DNA of 64,000 bases from Caulobacter hibisci (GCF_016135805.1 NZ_JADWOX010000003.1:284805-348804), one strand, 5' to 3'. Positions 8,462-16,799 are shown, numbered from the stretch's first letter. Numbers and translations: made by a program. Notes: generated from the letters alone by a model not told the origin.

Positions 8462-9053
8462 TGTCGGCGACCAGCCGCAGCGGCGCCCGCTCGCGCAAGA
8501 CCGGCTCGGGCGGCGGACCGCCGACCAGGGCCAGGGCGGTTTCATAGCCGCCGCCGAAGTCGATCCGCGTCACGGTCGCCAGCCGCCGCGCCGTGGGCTG
8601 GGCCTCCCAGGCCGCGTCCGGGCCGATGTCCTGCATCCAGACCACCCCGCCCTCGACGCTGACGATCGCGCCGATATGGCAGGCCTCGGGCGTGTCGGCG
8701 GCGGCGTGAACGGTGACGACGCCATACAGCCGGCCGGCTGTGACCAGGATGTCGCTGGCGCTGTTTAGCGCCACGGCCGGCGTTTCGGGAAAGACCTCGC
8801 CGCGCTTTTCGAGCGCCGCTTCGATGAACTCCGGATAGGGCGCGGGCTGCAGGTTCTTGACGTCGCCCAGGCGATAGCAGCCGAAACCGTTGAAGCGGAC
8901 GTGGTCGCTGACCTCGCAGAGCATCAGGAAGACGGGGCCGATCCCGACCACGTAGCCGTTGACCCAGCCGTCCTCGAAGCGCCGATGGAAGCGCATAAGG
9001 CGGCGCTCCTGCAGGGCGCGGGTCAGCTGTTGGCGCGTGTTCTTGGCCGTCAT
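8454..9053 (-). CDS. Conserved hypothetical protein coupled to the K+ channel gene
   Basis: Protein of 199 residues starting MTAKNTRQQLTRALQERRLM, not recognised. No signal peptide or membrane segment is visible. Residues 15-65 (ERRLMRFHRRFEDGWVNGYV ... LGDVKNL) are beta-rich and recall small barrel folds, but that is only an impression. The C-terminal half is alanine/valine rich with IDFGGGYETALALVGG. Its stop overlaps the start of the channel gene, so the two are probably co-expressed and may work together. The ATG at 9053 was preferred to one at 9098, which would run through the palindrome shared with dapF. Confidence 0.7.
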   Translation of the reverse strand: MTAKNTRQQLTRALQERRLMRFHRRFEDGWVNGYVVGIGPVFLMLCEVSDHVRFNGFGCYRLGDVKNLQPAPYPEFIEAALEKRGEVFPETPAVALNSASDILVTAGRLYGVVTVHAAADTPEACHIGAIVSVEGGVVWMQDIGPDAAWEAQPTARRLATVTRIDFGGGYETALALVGGPPPEPVLRERAPLRLVADNG

Positions 9054-9073
9054 CTCACTGCGTCGTCCCGCTG

Positions 9074-9090
9074 CGGTGCATTTTGCACCG
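9074..9090. promoter_or_regulatory. Palindrome between divergent dapF and the 199-residue gene
   Basis: CGGTGCATTTTGCACCG has 7-bp arms around TTT. It lies 23 bases before the dapF ATG and 21 bases before the start of the minus-strand gene. TATATAGCGG follows it towards dapF. The placement fits an operator or start-site hairpin for one or both genes; no regulator can be named. Confidence 0.4.
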
Positions 9091-9112
9091 CTTTCCACTA
9101 TATAGCGGCCTC

Positions 9113-9967
9113 ATGAGCCGCACCTTCCTCAAGATGAACGGCCTCGGCAACGACTTCGTCGTCATCGAGACCCTCAGCCAGCCCTTCACGCCGACCGCCG
9201 ACGAGATTCGGGCGATCGCCAAACGCGGGGATGGGGGGATCGGCTGCGACCAGGTGATCGCCATCGATCCGCCGAAGGCCGAGGGCGCTTCGGCCTATGT
9301 GCGCTTCTGGAACGCCGACGGCGAGGAAGCCGGCGCCTGCGGCAACGGCACGCGCTGCGTGGCCTGGCTGCTGATGCAGTCGGGCGGCAAGTCGGACGTG
9401 GCCTTCGACACCGTGGCCGGGCGCCTGTCGGGCGTCATGGCCGGCGACAAGCGCGTCACGGTCGACATGGGGCCGCCGCGCCTGGACTGGACCCAGATCC
9501 CGCTGTCGGAAGAGATGGACACCGCCCGCGTCGAGCTGCAGGTCGGCCCGATCGACGCCCCGTGGGTGCACACCCCGGTCTGCGTCTCGATGGGCAATCC
9601 GCACGTGGTGTTCTTCGTCGACGCCCCGGTCAGCGACGAGTTCGCCGAGAAGACCGGCAGCCTGGTCGAGCACCACCCGCTGTTCCCGGAAGGCGTCAAT
9701 GTCGGCTTCGCCCACGTCGTGTCCCGCGACCACATCAAGCTGAAGGTCTGGGAACGCGGCGCTGGCCTGACGTCGGCCTGCGGCACCGGCGCCTGCGCCG
9801 CCCAGGTCGCCGCCGTGCGTCGCGGCCTGACCGATCGCACCGCCACCGTCGAGTTCGAGAGCGGCCCGCTGGTCATCGAATGGCGCGAGGCCGACGGCCA
9901 CGTGATCATGACCGGCCCGGTGGCCCTGGAGTTCACCGGCAAGCTGCCTGAGCTGGCCTCCGCATGA
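9113..9967 (+). CDS. dapF: Diaminopimelate epimerase
   Basis: PLP-independent racemase of 284 residues that converts LL- to meso-diaminopimelate for lysine and peptidoglycan synthesis. The N-terminus MSRTFLKMNGLGNDFVVIE is diagnostic. The two catalytic cysteines are Cys76 in GACGNGTRC and Cys223 in SACGTGACA, each at the start of one pseudo-symmetric half. The length is normal. ATG 9113 directly begins the family N-terminus; an upstream ATG at 9083 would translate the intergenic palindrome. The stop overlaps the next ATG (ATGA), starting a four-gene chain of overlapping genes. Confidence 0.98.
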   Translation: MSRTFLKMNGLGNDFVVIETLSQPFTPTADEIRAIAKRGDGGIGCDQVIAIDPPKAEGASAYVRFWNADGEEAGACGNGTRCVAWLLMQSGGKSDVAFDTVAGRLSGVMAGDKRVTVDMGPPRLDWTQIPLSEEMDTARVELQVGPIDAPWVHTPVCVSMGNPHVVFFVDAPVSDEFAEKTGSLVEHHPLFPEGVNVGFAHVVSRDHIKLKVWERGAGLTSACGTGACAAQVAAVRRGLTDRTATVEFESGPLVIEWREADGHVIMTGPVALEFTGKLPELASA

Positions 9968-10794
9968 GCGAGCTGCACCCCGCCCTCGCCCCCGGCAAGA
10001 CCGCCGTCGTCACCGGCGCCGCCGACGGCATCGGCCTGGCCGCCGCCAAGGCCTTCGTCGAGCTGGGCCTCAACGTGGTCATGGCCGACGTCACGGGCCG
10101 CAAGCTCAAAGCAGAAGCCGAAGCCATCGGCGCTGTGGCCGTGCCGACCGACGTCGCCGACCGCGCCGCCGTCGAGGCCCTGCGCGATATCGCGATCGAG
10201 CGCTTCGGCGCCGTCGACGTGCTGATGAACAACGCCGGCGTCGGCGGCGGCGGCGACGCCTTTTCGGGCGACGACGCCTGGAAGCGCATCCTCGACGTCA
10301 ACCTGTGGGGCGTGATCAACGGCGTCCAGGTGTTCGGCGAAGAGATGGCCGAGAGCGGCCGCCCGGGCCTGATCATCAATACCGGCTCCAAGCAGGGCAT
10401 CACCCAGCCGCCGGGCGACACGGCCTACAACGTCTCCAAGTCGGCGGTGAAGGCCCTGACCGAGGGCTTGGCGCACACCCTGCGCGAGATCGTCGACTGC
10501 CAGGTTACCGCCCACCTGCTGATCCCCGGCTACACCTTCACCGGCATGACCAAGCGCGGCCCGGGCGGCAAGCCCGACGCGGCCTGGACACCCGAGCAGG
10601 TCGTCCACTTCATGCTGGCCCGCATCGCCGCCGGCGACTTCTACATTCTGTGTCCGGACAACGACGTGTCGCGCGCCGTGGACGAGAAGCGCATGGCCTG
10701 GGCCATGGGCGACATCATCGAGAACCGCCCGGCCCTGTCGCGCTGGCACGACGACTGGAAGGACGCCTTCGCGGCGTTCATAGCCCAGCCGTGA
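9964..10794 (+). CDS. Short-chain dehydrogenase/reductase
   Basis: Classical NAD(P)-dependent SDR of 276 residues. The cofactor loop is TGAADGIG near residue 17, followed by NNAG. The catalytic set is Ser142 (NTGSKQG), Tyr155 and Lys159 (AYNVSKS). The C-terminus carries extra residues ending LSRWHDDWKDAFAAFIAQP. The substrate cannot be deduced. It overlaps dapF by 4 bases (ATGA) and the following mtaB start by 4 bases (GTGA), so it is certainly co-transcribed with them, but no metabolic link to lysine or tRNA modification is obvious. Confidence 0.9.
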   Translation: MSELHPALAPGKTAVVTGAADGIGLAAAKAFVELGLNVVMADVTGRKLKAEAEAIGAVAVPTDVADRAAVEALRDIAIERFGAVDVLMNNAGVGGGGDAFSGDDAWKRILDVNLWGVINGVQVFGEEMAESGRPGLIINTGSKQGITQPPGDTAYNVSKSAVKALTEGLAHTLREIVDCQVTAHLLIPGYTFTGMTKRGPGGKPDAAWTPEQVVHFMLARIAAGDFYILCPDNDVSRAVDEKRMAWAMGDIIENRPALSRWHDDWKDAFAAFIAQP

Positions 10795-12122
10795 CCGTCT
10801 ACACCGTCATCAAGGCCACGCCGGCGCCCAAGCCCGCAGTGGGTGAAGAGGGCGGCCCGGCGGTGGTCGCCTCGGGCCCGAACGGCGTCGACGTCGTCAC
10901 CTTCGGCTGCCGGCTGAACGCCTATGAGAGCGAGGCCATGCGCGCCCGCGCCGCCGCCGACGGCCTGTCGGACGCGGTGGTGTTCAACACCTGCGCGGTG
11001 ACCAACGAGGCCGTGCGCCAGGCCCGCCAGGCGATCCGCAAGGCCCGCCGCGCCCGCCCGGACGCCCGGATCATCGTCACCGGCTGCGCCGCCCAGATCG
11101 ATCCCGCCGCCTTCGCCGCCATGCCGGAAGTGGATCTGGTGCTCGGCAACGCCGAGAAGGCCGCCCCCGGCGCGCTGATGGAGACCACGGCCCGCGTGCG
11201 GGTCAACGACATCATGTCGGTCAAGGAGACGGCCGGTCACCTGATCGACGGCCTCAAGGACCGCGCCCGGGCCTATGTCGAGGTCCAGAACGGCTGCGAC
11301 CATCGCTGCACCTTCTGCATCATCCCCTATGGCCGCGGAAACTCGCGCTCGGCCCCGGCCGGCGAGGTCGTGGAGCAGGTCCGCAAGCTGGCCGCCGAAG
11401 GCTATCGCGAAGTGGTGCTGACCGGCGTCGACGTAACGTCCTGGGGCACGGACCTGCCGGGCGAGCCGACCCTGGGCCAGCTGGTCGGGCGGATCCTGCG
11501 GATGGTTCCCGACCTGCCGCGCCTGCGCCTGTCGTCGATCGACGCGGCCGAAATCGATCCGGACTTGCTGAAGCTGTTCGCCGAAGAGCCGCGGCTGATG
11601 CCGTACCTGCACCTGAGCTTGCAGGCCGGCGACGACATGATCCTCAAGCGCATGAAGCGCCGGCACAATCGCACCGACGCCCTGAACCTGGTGGCCAGCG
11701 TGCGGGCCGTGCGTCCGGACGTGGCCTTCGGCGCCGACCTGATCGCCGGCTTCCCGACCGAAACGGAAGAGGCCTTCGCCAACACGGTCCGCCTGGTCGA
11801 GGAGGCGGGCCTGGCCTTCCTGCACGTCTTCCCCTACAGCGCCCGCCCCGGCACGCCGGCCGCGCGGATGCCGCCGGTCAAGGGTCCGGTGATCAAGGAC
11901 CGCGCCAAGCGCCTGCGCGAGGCCGGCCAGCGCGGCCTGGAGCGTCACCTCCAGTCCCAGGTCGGCCGCGTCCTGCCGGGCCTGGTCGAGCGCGACGGCC
12001 TGGCCCGGGCCGAGGACTTCACCGAGATCGCCTTTACCGGCGAGGCGCCGGCTGGCCAGATCGTCAGCTTCCGTGTCACCGGCCACGACGGAACCCGGGT
12101 GATCGCCGAGCGCGCCGCTTGA
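10791..12122 (+). CDS. mtaB: tRNA (N6-threonylcarbamoyladenosine(37)-C2)-methylthiotransferase MtaB
   Basis: Radical-SAM methylthiotransferase of about 443 residues that adds a methylthio group to t6A37 of tRNAs reading ANN codons. Three cysteines of the N-terminal UPF0004 domain are present: Cys40 in FGCRLNAYE, Cys68 in FNTCAVTN and Cys99 in VTGCAAQ. The radical-SAM cluster motif CxxxCxxC is at Cys169, Cys173 and Cys176 (GCDHRCTFC). A C-terminal TRAM-like segment follows. FGCRLN rather than the YGCQMN of MiaB/RimO favours MtaB. The start is GTG at 10791, overlapping the SDR stop; a longer open frame upstream is only the shadow of the SDR gene. Confidence 0.93.
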   Translation: MTVYTVIKATPAPKPAVGEEGGPAVVASGPNGVDVVTFGCRLNAYESEAMRARAAADGLSDAVVFNTCAVTNEAVRQARQAIRKARRARPDARIIVTGCAAQIDPAAFAAMPEVDLVLGNAEKAAPGALMETTARVRVNDIMSVKETAGHLIDGLKDRARAYVEVQNGCDHRCTFCIIPYGRGNSRSAPAGEVVEQVRKLAAEGYREVVLTGVDVTSWGTDLPGEPTLGQLVGRILRMVPDLPRLRLSSIDAAEIDPDLLKLFAEEPRLMPYLHLSLQAGDDMILKRMKRRHNRTDALNLVASVRAVRPDVAFGADLIAGFPTETEEAFANTVRLVEEAGLAFLHVFPYSARPGTPAARMPPVKGPVIKDRAKRLREAGQRGLERHLQSQVGRVLPGLVERDGLARAEDFTEIAFTGEAPAGQIVSFRVTGHDGTRVIAERAA

Positions 12123-13084
12123 GGACGGTGCTGACGGCCGCCCTGGTCCTGGCCCTCGCGCCTATGGTCGCGCGAGCCGACGACGCCGTCCGCTTCAGCG
12201 TCATGAGCTACAACGTGGCCGGCCTGCCCTGGCCGGTGAAGACCAAGCGCGGCAAGGCGCTCGAGCGCATCGGCGACGAGCTGGCCAAGATGCGCGCCGC
12301 CGGGACCGAGCCGGACGTCATCCTGATCCAAGAGGGCTTCCGAAAGGAGATCGGCGAGCTGATTGACCGCTCCGGTTACCCCTACGTGGCGCGTGGTCCG
12401 AAGAAGGGACAGCGCGACGCCAGCCTGTGGCCCAAGGGCGAGAAGCCCGACTATCGCCGCGTCGCCTATCGCCGCCGGGGCGAGGGCCTGGGCAAGTGGG
12501 GCTCCAGCGGCCTGTGGGTGCTGAGCAACTATCCGATCGAGGACGTGAAGTCCCACGCCTATCACTACTGCGCGGGCCTGGACTGCCTGGCCAACAAGGG
12601 CGTCATGCTGGTCTCGCTGAACGTGCCGGGCCTGCCCGCGCCGGTCGAGATCGCCAACACCCACCTCAATTCCAAGGGCGCCTCGCGCGTGCCCCGCTCG
12701 CGCAACCGCATGGCCCACCACCTGCAGGCCGACGAGCTTAAGATGTTCATGCGCGAGGATCGCACGCCGGGCGCGCCGCTGATCGTCGGCGGCGACTTCA
12801 ACGTCATGCACGCCCCCGACCGCTTCGACTACGTGATGGCCGACTATCCGTTCGAGGTGGTCAGCCGCTGGTGCCACGCCCTGCCGGGCGCCTGCGACAC
12901 CCAGATCTCCTATGACGGCGACGCCCCCTGGCTCGACACCCAGGACCTGATCGGCTTCCTCGACGGCGCGCGGGTAGCCGTCACCCCGGTCAAGGTCGAA
13001 GCCACCTTCGACGGGGCCAGCGAGCCGGTGCTGTCGGATCACGACGGCTATCGGGTGACGTTCGAGCTGAGGCCGAAGGGGTAG
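12119..13084 (+). CDS. Exported endonuclease/exonuclease/phosphatase family protein
   Basis: Protein of 321 residues with a signal peptide ending near VARAD, so it probably acts in the periplasm. The body is an EEP domain: VMSYNVAG at the start, the catalytic glutamate in ILIQEGF, ANTHLNSKG, GGDFNVM and a final SDHDGY, which are the metal and histidine/aspartate residues of the DNase I-like fold. Related enzymes include sphingomyelinase-like phosphodiesterases, so the substrate may be a lipid rather than DNA. The start is a TTG at 12119 overlapping the mtaB stop (TTGA). A GTG at 12128 is an alternative. It is the last gene of the overlapping run before a repeat. Confidence 0.85.
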   Translation: MRTVLTAALVLALAPMVARADDAVRFSVMSYNVAGLPWPVKTKRGKALERIGDELAKMRAAGTEPDVILIQEGFRKEIGELIDRSGYPYVARGPKKGQRDASLWPKGEKPDYRRVAYRRRGEGLGKWGSSGLWVLSNYPIEDVKSHAYHYCAGLDCLANKGVMLVSLNVPGLPAPVEIANTHLNSKGASRVPRSRNRMAHHLQADELKMFMREDRTPGAPLIVGGDFNVMHAPDRFDYVMADYPFEVVSRWCHALPGACDTQISYDGDAPWLDTQDLIGFLDGARVAVTPVKVEATFDGASEPVLSDHDGYRVTFELRPKG

Positions 13085-13109
13085 GGGCGCGAGAACTGCG
13101 ATACTCGGT

Positions 13110-13271
13110 CCCCTCTCTCCTTGCGGGAGAGGGTGGCCCGCGAAGCGGGTCGGGTGAGGGGTCGATGATTGTCGACGCTGCAGCGGCTGAATGGCGGGGT
13201 GCGGCGCTGGCGTTCTTAGAGACCCCTCATCCGTCGGCTACGCCGCCACCTTCTCCCGCAAGGGGAGAAGG
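13110..13271. repeat. Dispersed palindromic element, family A (copy 1)
   Basis: Fills the space between the convergent EEP and TRIC-like genes. The left arm reads CCCTCTCTCCTTGCGGGAGA and the right arm ACCTTCTCCCGCAAGGGGAG. Inner segments GTGAGGGGTC and GACCCCTCAT also pair. The similar element at 16257-16430 shows this is a dispersed family. As a hairpin between convergent genes it may act as a two-way transcription stop; no T-run is present. Confidence 0.8.
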
Positions 13272-13272
13272 A

Positions 13273-13902
13273 TCAGGATTGCTTCTCCTCCCCGCCCATG
13301 AACCCCGGCAGGCTCCAGCCGAACTTGATGGCGCAGGCTCTAAGACCAAAGGCCGCGACGAACCCCGCGATCCCGGCCGGCCAGAAGCCGACATTCAGCC
13401 ATTGCAGCACCGCGAACACGGCCGCGCCCAGCAGGGCGGCGGTGATGTAGATCTCGCGGCGCAGGAGGAGATTGGGCTCCTCGGCCAGGACGTCGCGCAC
13501 GACGCCGCCGAAGGCGGTGGTCAGCACGCCCATGATCACGGCGGTGAAGGGGTGGACGCCCAGGCTCAGGGCCTTGGCGGTGCCGACGACGGCGTAGGCG
13601 GCCATGCCCAGGGCGTCGAGCCACAGCAGGGCACGGAAGCGCCAGCCGCGCTTGCCCAGCAGCCAGACCACGGCCGCGGCCGCCAGGCAGGCCAGGATGT
13701 AGCCGGGCCGCTGGATCCAGAACACCGGCGCCCCGATCAACAGGTCGCGCAGCGTGCCGCCGCCCACCCCGGTGATGGCGGCGAAGAAGCCGAAGGTGAT
13801 GATGTCGTGCTTGCGCCGGGCGGCGGCCAGGGCGCCGGTGGCCCCGAAAACGGCGGCGGCGGCGTAGTCCAGCCAGAAAAGAGCGGTCGAAAGCGGGTCC
13901 AT
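13273..13902 (-). CDS. TRIC-type / UPF0126 membrane protein (YadS-like)
   Basis: Integral membrane protein of 209 residues with seven predicted helices. It has the repeated UPF0126 signature: GVGGGTLRDLLIG around residue 46 and AFGGVVRDVLAEEP about 85 residues later, marking two homologous halves. Members form trimeric cation channels related to eukaryotic TRIC; glycine transport has also been proposed for bacterial relatives. The start MDPLSTALFWLDYAAAAVFG at 13902 faces ftsY, giving a short divergent promoter region. The final stop touches the family A repeat. Confidence 0.9.
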   Translation of the reverse strand: MDPLSTALFWLDYAAAAVFGATGALAAARRKHDIITFGFFAAITGVGGGTLRDLLIGAPVFWIQRPGYILACLAAAAVVWLLGKRGWRFRALLWLDALGMAAYAVVGTAKALSLGVHPFTAVIMGVLTTAFGGVVRDVLAEEPNLLLRREIYITAALLGAAVFAVLQWLNVGFWPAGIAGFVAAFGLRACAIKFGWSLPGFMGGEEKQS

Positions 13903-14008
13903 GGGCGTTAGATGCCATGGGCGCGGTTCAAGCGCGACCGCCTCGCCGCTAACCGCGAATCGTAAATCGCGTCTTCACTTTTCCCCCGGTGTCGCTACAG
14001 GAGCGCGG

Positions 14009-14950
14009 ATGAGCGAAAAGTCCGCGCAGAAACAAGGCTGGTTCCAGCGCCTCACGGCCGGCCTGACCCGGTCGTCCCAGGCGATGACGGACCAGGTCAC
14101 CGGCGCCTTCACCAAGAAGCCGCTGGACCAGGAACAGCTCGACGCGCTGGAGGAGATGCTGATCGAGGCCGACCTCGGCCCGCAGATCGCTGCCCGCATC
14201 GCCGACGCCTTCGGCAAGGCCCGCTTCGGCAAGGCCTCGACCGACCACGAGATCAAGGAAGCCCTGGCCGAACTGATCGCCGCCGAGTTGGCCGACCGCG
14301 AGGGCCGCTTCGACCCGCTGGGCGGGCCGCGCCCCTATGTGGTGCTGTTCATCGGCGTCAACGGCTCGGGCAAGACCACGACCCTGGGCAAGATCGCCGC
14401 CGACCTGACCGAGAAGGGCGCCCGCGTCCTGATCGCCGCTGGCGACACCTTCCGCGCCGCCGCCGTCGAGCAGCTGAAGGTCTGGGCCGACCGGGCCGGG
14501 GCCGACTTCATGTCCAAGCCCACCGGGTCCGACGCCGCGGCCCTGGCCTACGAGGCCGTCGAGCGCGCCAAGGCCGAGGCCTATGACGTGGTGCTGATCG
14601 ACACCGCCGGCCGCCTGCAGAACAAGCAGGGCCTGATGGACGAGCTCCTGAAGGTCATCCGGGTGGTCAAGAAGGTCGATCCCGACTTCCCGCACGAGAC
14701 CCTGCTGGTGCTCGACGCCACCGTCGGCCGCAACGCCCTGGCCCAGGAAAAGGTGTTCGGCAACAGCGTCGGCGTCTCGGGCATCGTCATGACCAAGCTG
14801 GACGGCACCGCCCGCGGCGGCGTTCTGGTGCCCGTCGCCCGCGCCTCGGACAGCCCGATCAAGCTGATCGGCGTCGGCGAAGGCGTCGACGACCTGCAAC
14901 CGTTCGACGCCCGCGCCTTCTCGCGCTCGCTGGTCGGGCTGGAGGACTGA
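14009..14950 (+). CDS. ftsY: Signal recognition particle receptor FtsY
   Basis: SRP receptor GTPase of 313 residues, acting at the inner membrane with Ffh. A short N-terminal segment (MSEKSAQKQGWFQRLTAGL) is followed by the NG domain: LIEADLG, P-loop GVNGSGKTTT from residue 116, DTFRAAA, LIDTAGR, TKLDGTARGG and GVGEGVDDLQPF. It lacks the long acidic A domain of E. coli FtsY, as is usual in alphaproteobacteria. ATG 14009 has AGGAG six bases upstream and matches the family N-terminus; a longer frame back to 13901 is non-coding. yciB follows after 4 bases. Confidence 0.97.
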   Translation: MSEKSAQKQGWFQRLTAGLTRSSQAMTDQVTGAFTKKPLDQEQLDALEEMLIEADLGPQIAARIADAFGKARFGKASTDHEIKEALAELIAAELADREGRFDPLGGPRPYVVLFIGVNGSGKTTTLGKIAADLTEKGARVLIAAGDTFRAAAVEQLKVWADRAGADFMSKPTGSDAAALAYEAVERAKAEAYDVVLIDTAGRLQNKQGLMDELLKVIRVVKKVDPDFPHETLLVLDATVGRNALAQEKVFGNSVGVSGIVMTKLDGTARGGVLVPVARASDSPIKLIGVGEGVDDLQPFDARAFSRSLVGLED

Positions 14951-14954
14951 GCGC

Positions 14955-15587
14955 GTGACCGAACAGACGCCGGCCCCGGAAGCCACGAAGACCGAAGCCG
15001 CCAAGAAGAAAACCGCCTGGGTCCGCACCGCCGTCGACTACGGCGCGCCGATCGCCTTCGCGGCCGCCTATTTCACCACCAAGGACTTCCAGCTGGCCAC
15101 CTGGGTGCTGGTCGCCGCCTCGGCCCTGGCCCTCGTCGTCGGCTACGCGGTCGAGCGCCGGGTGGCCCTGCTGCCGCTGTTCTCGGGCCTGATGGCCCTG
15201 GTGTTCGGCGTGCTGGGGCTGGTGTTCCACAGCGACGTCTTCGTCAAGATCAAGGTCACCGTCGTGAACGGCGCCCTGGCGGCCTTCATGATCGGCGGCG
15301 TGCTGACCAACCGCGCCCCGCTGAAGGCCCTGATGGGCGAGGCCCTGCACATGTCGGACGCGGCCTGGCGCACCCTGACCCTGCGCTACGGCGGCTATTT
15401 CGCCTTCGCCGCCATCGCCAACGAGGTGGTGCGCCTGACCCAGGACACCCCCACCTGGGTGAAGTTCCGCATTGGTCTCTTGCCTCTTGCCATCGTCTTC
15501 TCGCTGACCCAGACGCCCTTCATCATGAAGCACATGGCCAAGCCGGACGACCAGAAGACCCCCGAGCCGCCGGACGCGGGCTTCTAG
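14955..15587 (+). CDS. yciB: Inner membrane-spanning protein YciB (septation protein A family)
   Basis: Protein of 210 residues with six or so membrane helices, acting in the cell envelope; E. coli YciB interacts with elongation and division machinery. Family features include DYGAPIAFAAAYF, ERRVALLPLFSGLMALVFGV, LTNRAPLKALMGEALHMSDAAWRTLT (split over helices) and PFIMKHMAKPD. A lysine-rich cytoplasmic N-terminus of about 20 residues precedes the first helix. The GTG start at 14955 lies 4 bases after the ftsY stop, so the two form an operon. Confidence 0.92.
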   Translation: MTEQTPAPEATKTEAAKKKTAWVRTAVDYGAPIAFAAAYFTTKDFQLATWVLVAASALALVVGYAVERRVALLPLFSGLMALVFGVLGLVFHSDVFVKIKVTVVNGALAAFMIGGVLTNRAPLKALMGEALHMSDAAWRTLTLRYGGYFAFAAIANEVVRLTQDTPTWVKFRIGLLPLAIVFSLTQTPFIMKHMAKPDDQKTPEPPDAGF

Positions 15588-15680
15588 TCCGCCCAATCCG
15601 CCGCCCACGGACCATCTGTCGTCAAACCGACGCGTAAGCGTGCTAGCTGGACGTCCGTCAACGGAAACGGGGCGGATGAC

Positions 15681-16250
15681 ATGGCCAAGCACAAGACCGA
15701 CAAGACCGCGTCGCGCGAGGTCGGGGTGCTCGACCGCTCGCCCAGCCACCTGCTGCACCGGGTGCTGCAGACCGCTCTGGACATCTATGTCGAAGAGACC
15801 GGCGCGGGCGGCATCACCCAGCGCCAGTTCGCCGTGCTAGCCGCCGTGGCCGAGCACGAGGGCGTCACCCAGACCGGCCTGGTCAAGGCCACCGGCATCG
15901 ACCGCTCGACCCTGGCCGACATGGTCGCCCGGATGATCGCCAAGGGTCACCTGGAACGTCAGCGCTCGGAGCAGGACGCCCGCGCCAACTCCGTACGCCT
16001 CACCGACGCCGGCCGCCTGGTGCTGGAAGAGAGCCTGCCCAAGGTCGGCGCCGCCGACGCCCGCATCCTCTCGCTGCTGAAGCCCGGCAAGCGCGACGGC
16101 TTCCTCGACCTGCTGGCCGAGATGGCCGCCGTCGACGTCCACGCCCCGGCCGCCGAGCCGAAGGTGAAGAAGCCGAAGGCCGAAAAGGCGGACAAGCCGA
16201 AGAAAGAGAAGAAGGCCAAGAAGGACAAGGACGCCCGCAAGGCGGCTTGA
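15681..16250 (+). CDS. MarR family transcriptional regulator with lysine-rich tail
   Basis: Protein of 189 residues. Residues 20-150 form a winged-helix MarR domain (ITQRQFAVLAAVAEHEGVTQ, GIDRSTLADMVARMIAKGHL, QDARANSVRLTDAGRLVL). The last 35 residues are almost only Lys, Ala, Pro, Glu and Asp (KVKKPKAEKADKPKKEKK), a flexible basic tail unusual for MarR proteins. The tail could raise non-specific DNA affinity, as in histone H1-like proteins; that is inference. No obvious target operon sits divergently next to it, so the ligand and targets are unknown. ATG 15681 follows GGGGCGGATGAC. Confidence 0.9.
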   Translation: MAKHKTDKTASREVGVLDRSPSHLLHRVLQTALDIYVEETGAGGITQRQFAVLAAVAEHEGVTQTGLVKATGIDRSTLADMVARMIAKGHLERQRSEQDARANSVRLTDAGRLVLEESLPKVGAADARILSLLKPGKRDGFLDLLAEMAAVDVHAPAAEPKVKKPKAEKADKPKKEKKAKKDKDARKAA

Positions 16251-16256
16251 GGGTCT

Positions 16257-16430
16257 TCGACCCTCTCCCGTGGGGAGAGGGCGGGGCCCGCGCCGTAGGC
16301 GTGGGAGGGTGAGGGCGTACGCCGTCGGCGGTCCCGTCACCCGTTCAATGTGCGAAATCGGTGAGGCCTTAACCCCTCACCCTCCCAGGCTATCGCCTGG
16401 GCCCCTCCCTCTCCCTATGGGAGAGGGTCG
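16257..16430. repeat. Dispersed palindromic element, family A (copy 2)
   Basis: The outer arms TCGACCCTCTCCC and GGGAGAGGGTCGA pair perfectly, and inner arms (GGGAGGGTGAGG with CCTCACCCTCCC) pair again. It occupies the gap between the convergent MarR gene and the 94-residue gene. It is the same type as 13110-13271. Confidence 0.8.
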
Positions 16431-16436
16431 AAAAGC

Positions 16437-16721
16437 CTAGACCACGATATTCAGCAGCGAGCCGGGGCGCAGCACCTTCTGCGGCTGTTCGGTCGGGGCC
16501 GTGAAGGTCCTGGGGGCCGTGCGCTGGGCTTGCGGCTGGGTCTGAGCCTGCAGCTGCGCGCTCATCGCCGACTGGGTCGGGCGCGTGGCGGTCGTCCCGG
16601 AAGCCTCGGTGACCGCCGCCTGGAAGAAGGCGGCCGCCCGCGACTGGCCGGCCGGAGTCACGCCGCCGGACGAGGGTCGGGCGGGGACGGCGGGCAAACC
16701 GGTGGGGCGAACGGTGCTCAT
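16437..16721 (-). CDS. Small hypothetical protein, Gln/Thr/Pro-rich
   Basis: Protein of 94 residues, not recognised. Low complexity dominates: prolines and serines at the N-terminus, then SAQLQAQTQPQAQRT and a C-terminal hydrophobic end RPGSLLNIVV. It has no signal peptide or membrane helix and is probably disordered. The start at 16721 precedes an A/T-richer upstream region (TTAGCATGGTTAATGC on the plus strand), which could be its promoter. The composition and short length leave some doubt that it is a real gene; the unusual hydrophobic C-terminal tail may be a binding motif. Confidence 0.5.
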   Translation of the reverse strand: MSTVRPTGLPAVPARPSSGGVTPAGQSRAAAFFQAAVTEASGTTATRPTQSAMSAQLQAQTQPQAQRTAPRTFTAPTEQPQKVLRPGSLLNIVV

Positions 16722-16799
16722 GACGCGCAGATTAGCATGGTTAATGCATCGTGCGCGAGTGTGGTTAACGACGATCTAACCGGCCCGGCGCGCGGCCGT

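Noticed and set aside
10305..10790. Upstream extension of the mtaB frame
   Set aside because: It lies inside the SDR gene in another frame and has no protein features; GTG 10791 gives a normal-length enzyme.
13110..16430. Repeated palindromes considered as a CRISPR array
   Set aside because: Copies lie singly in separate intergenic gaps, with no regular spacer and no cas genes in the window.
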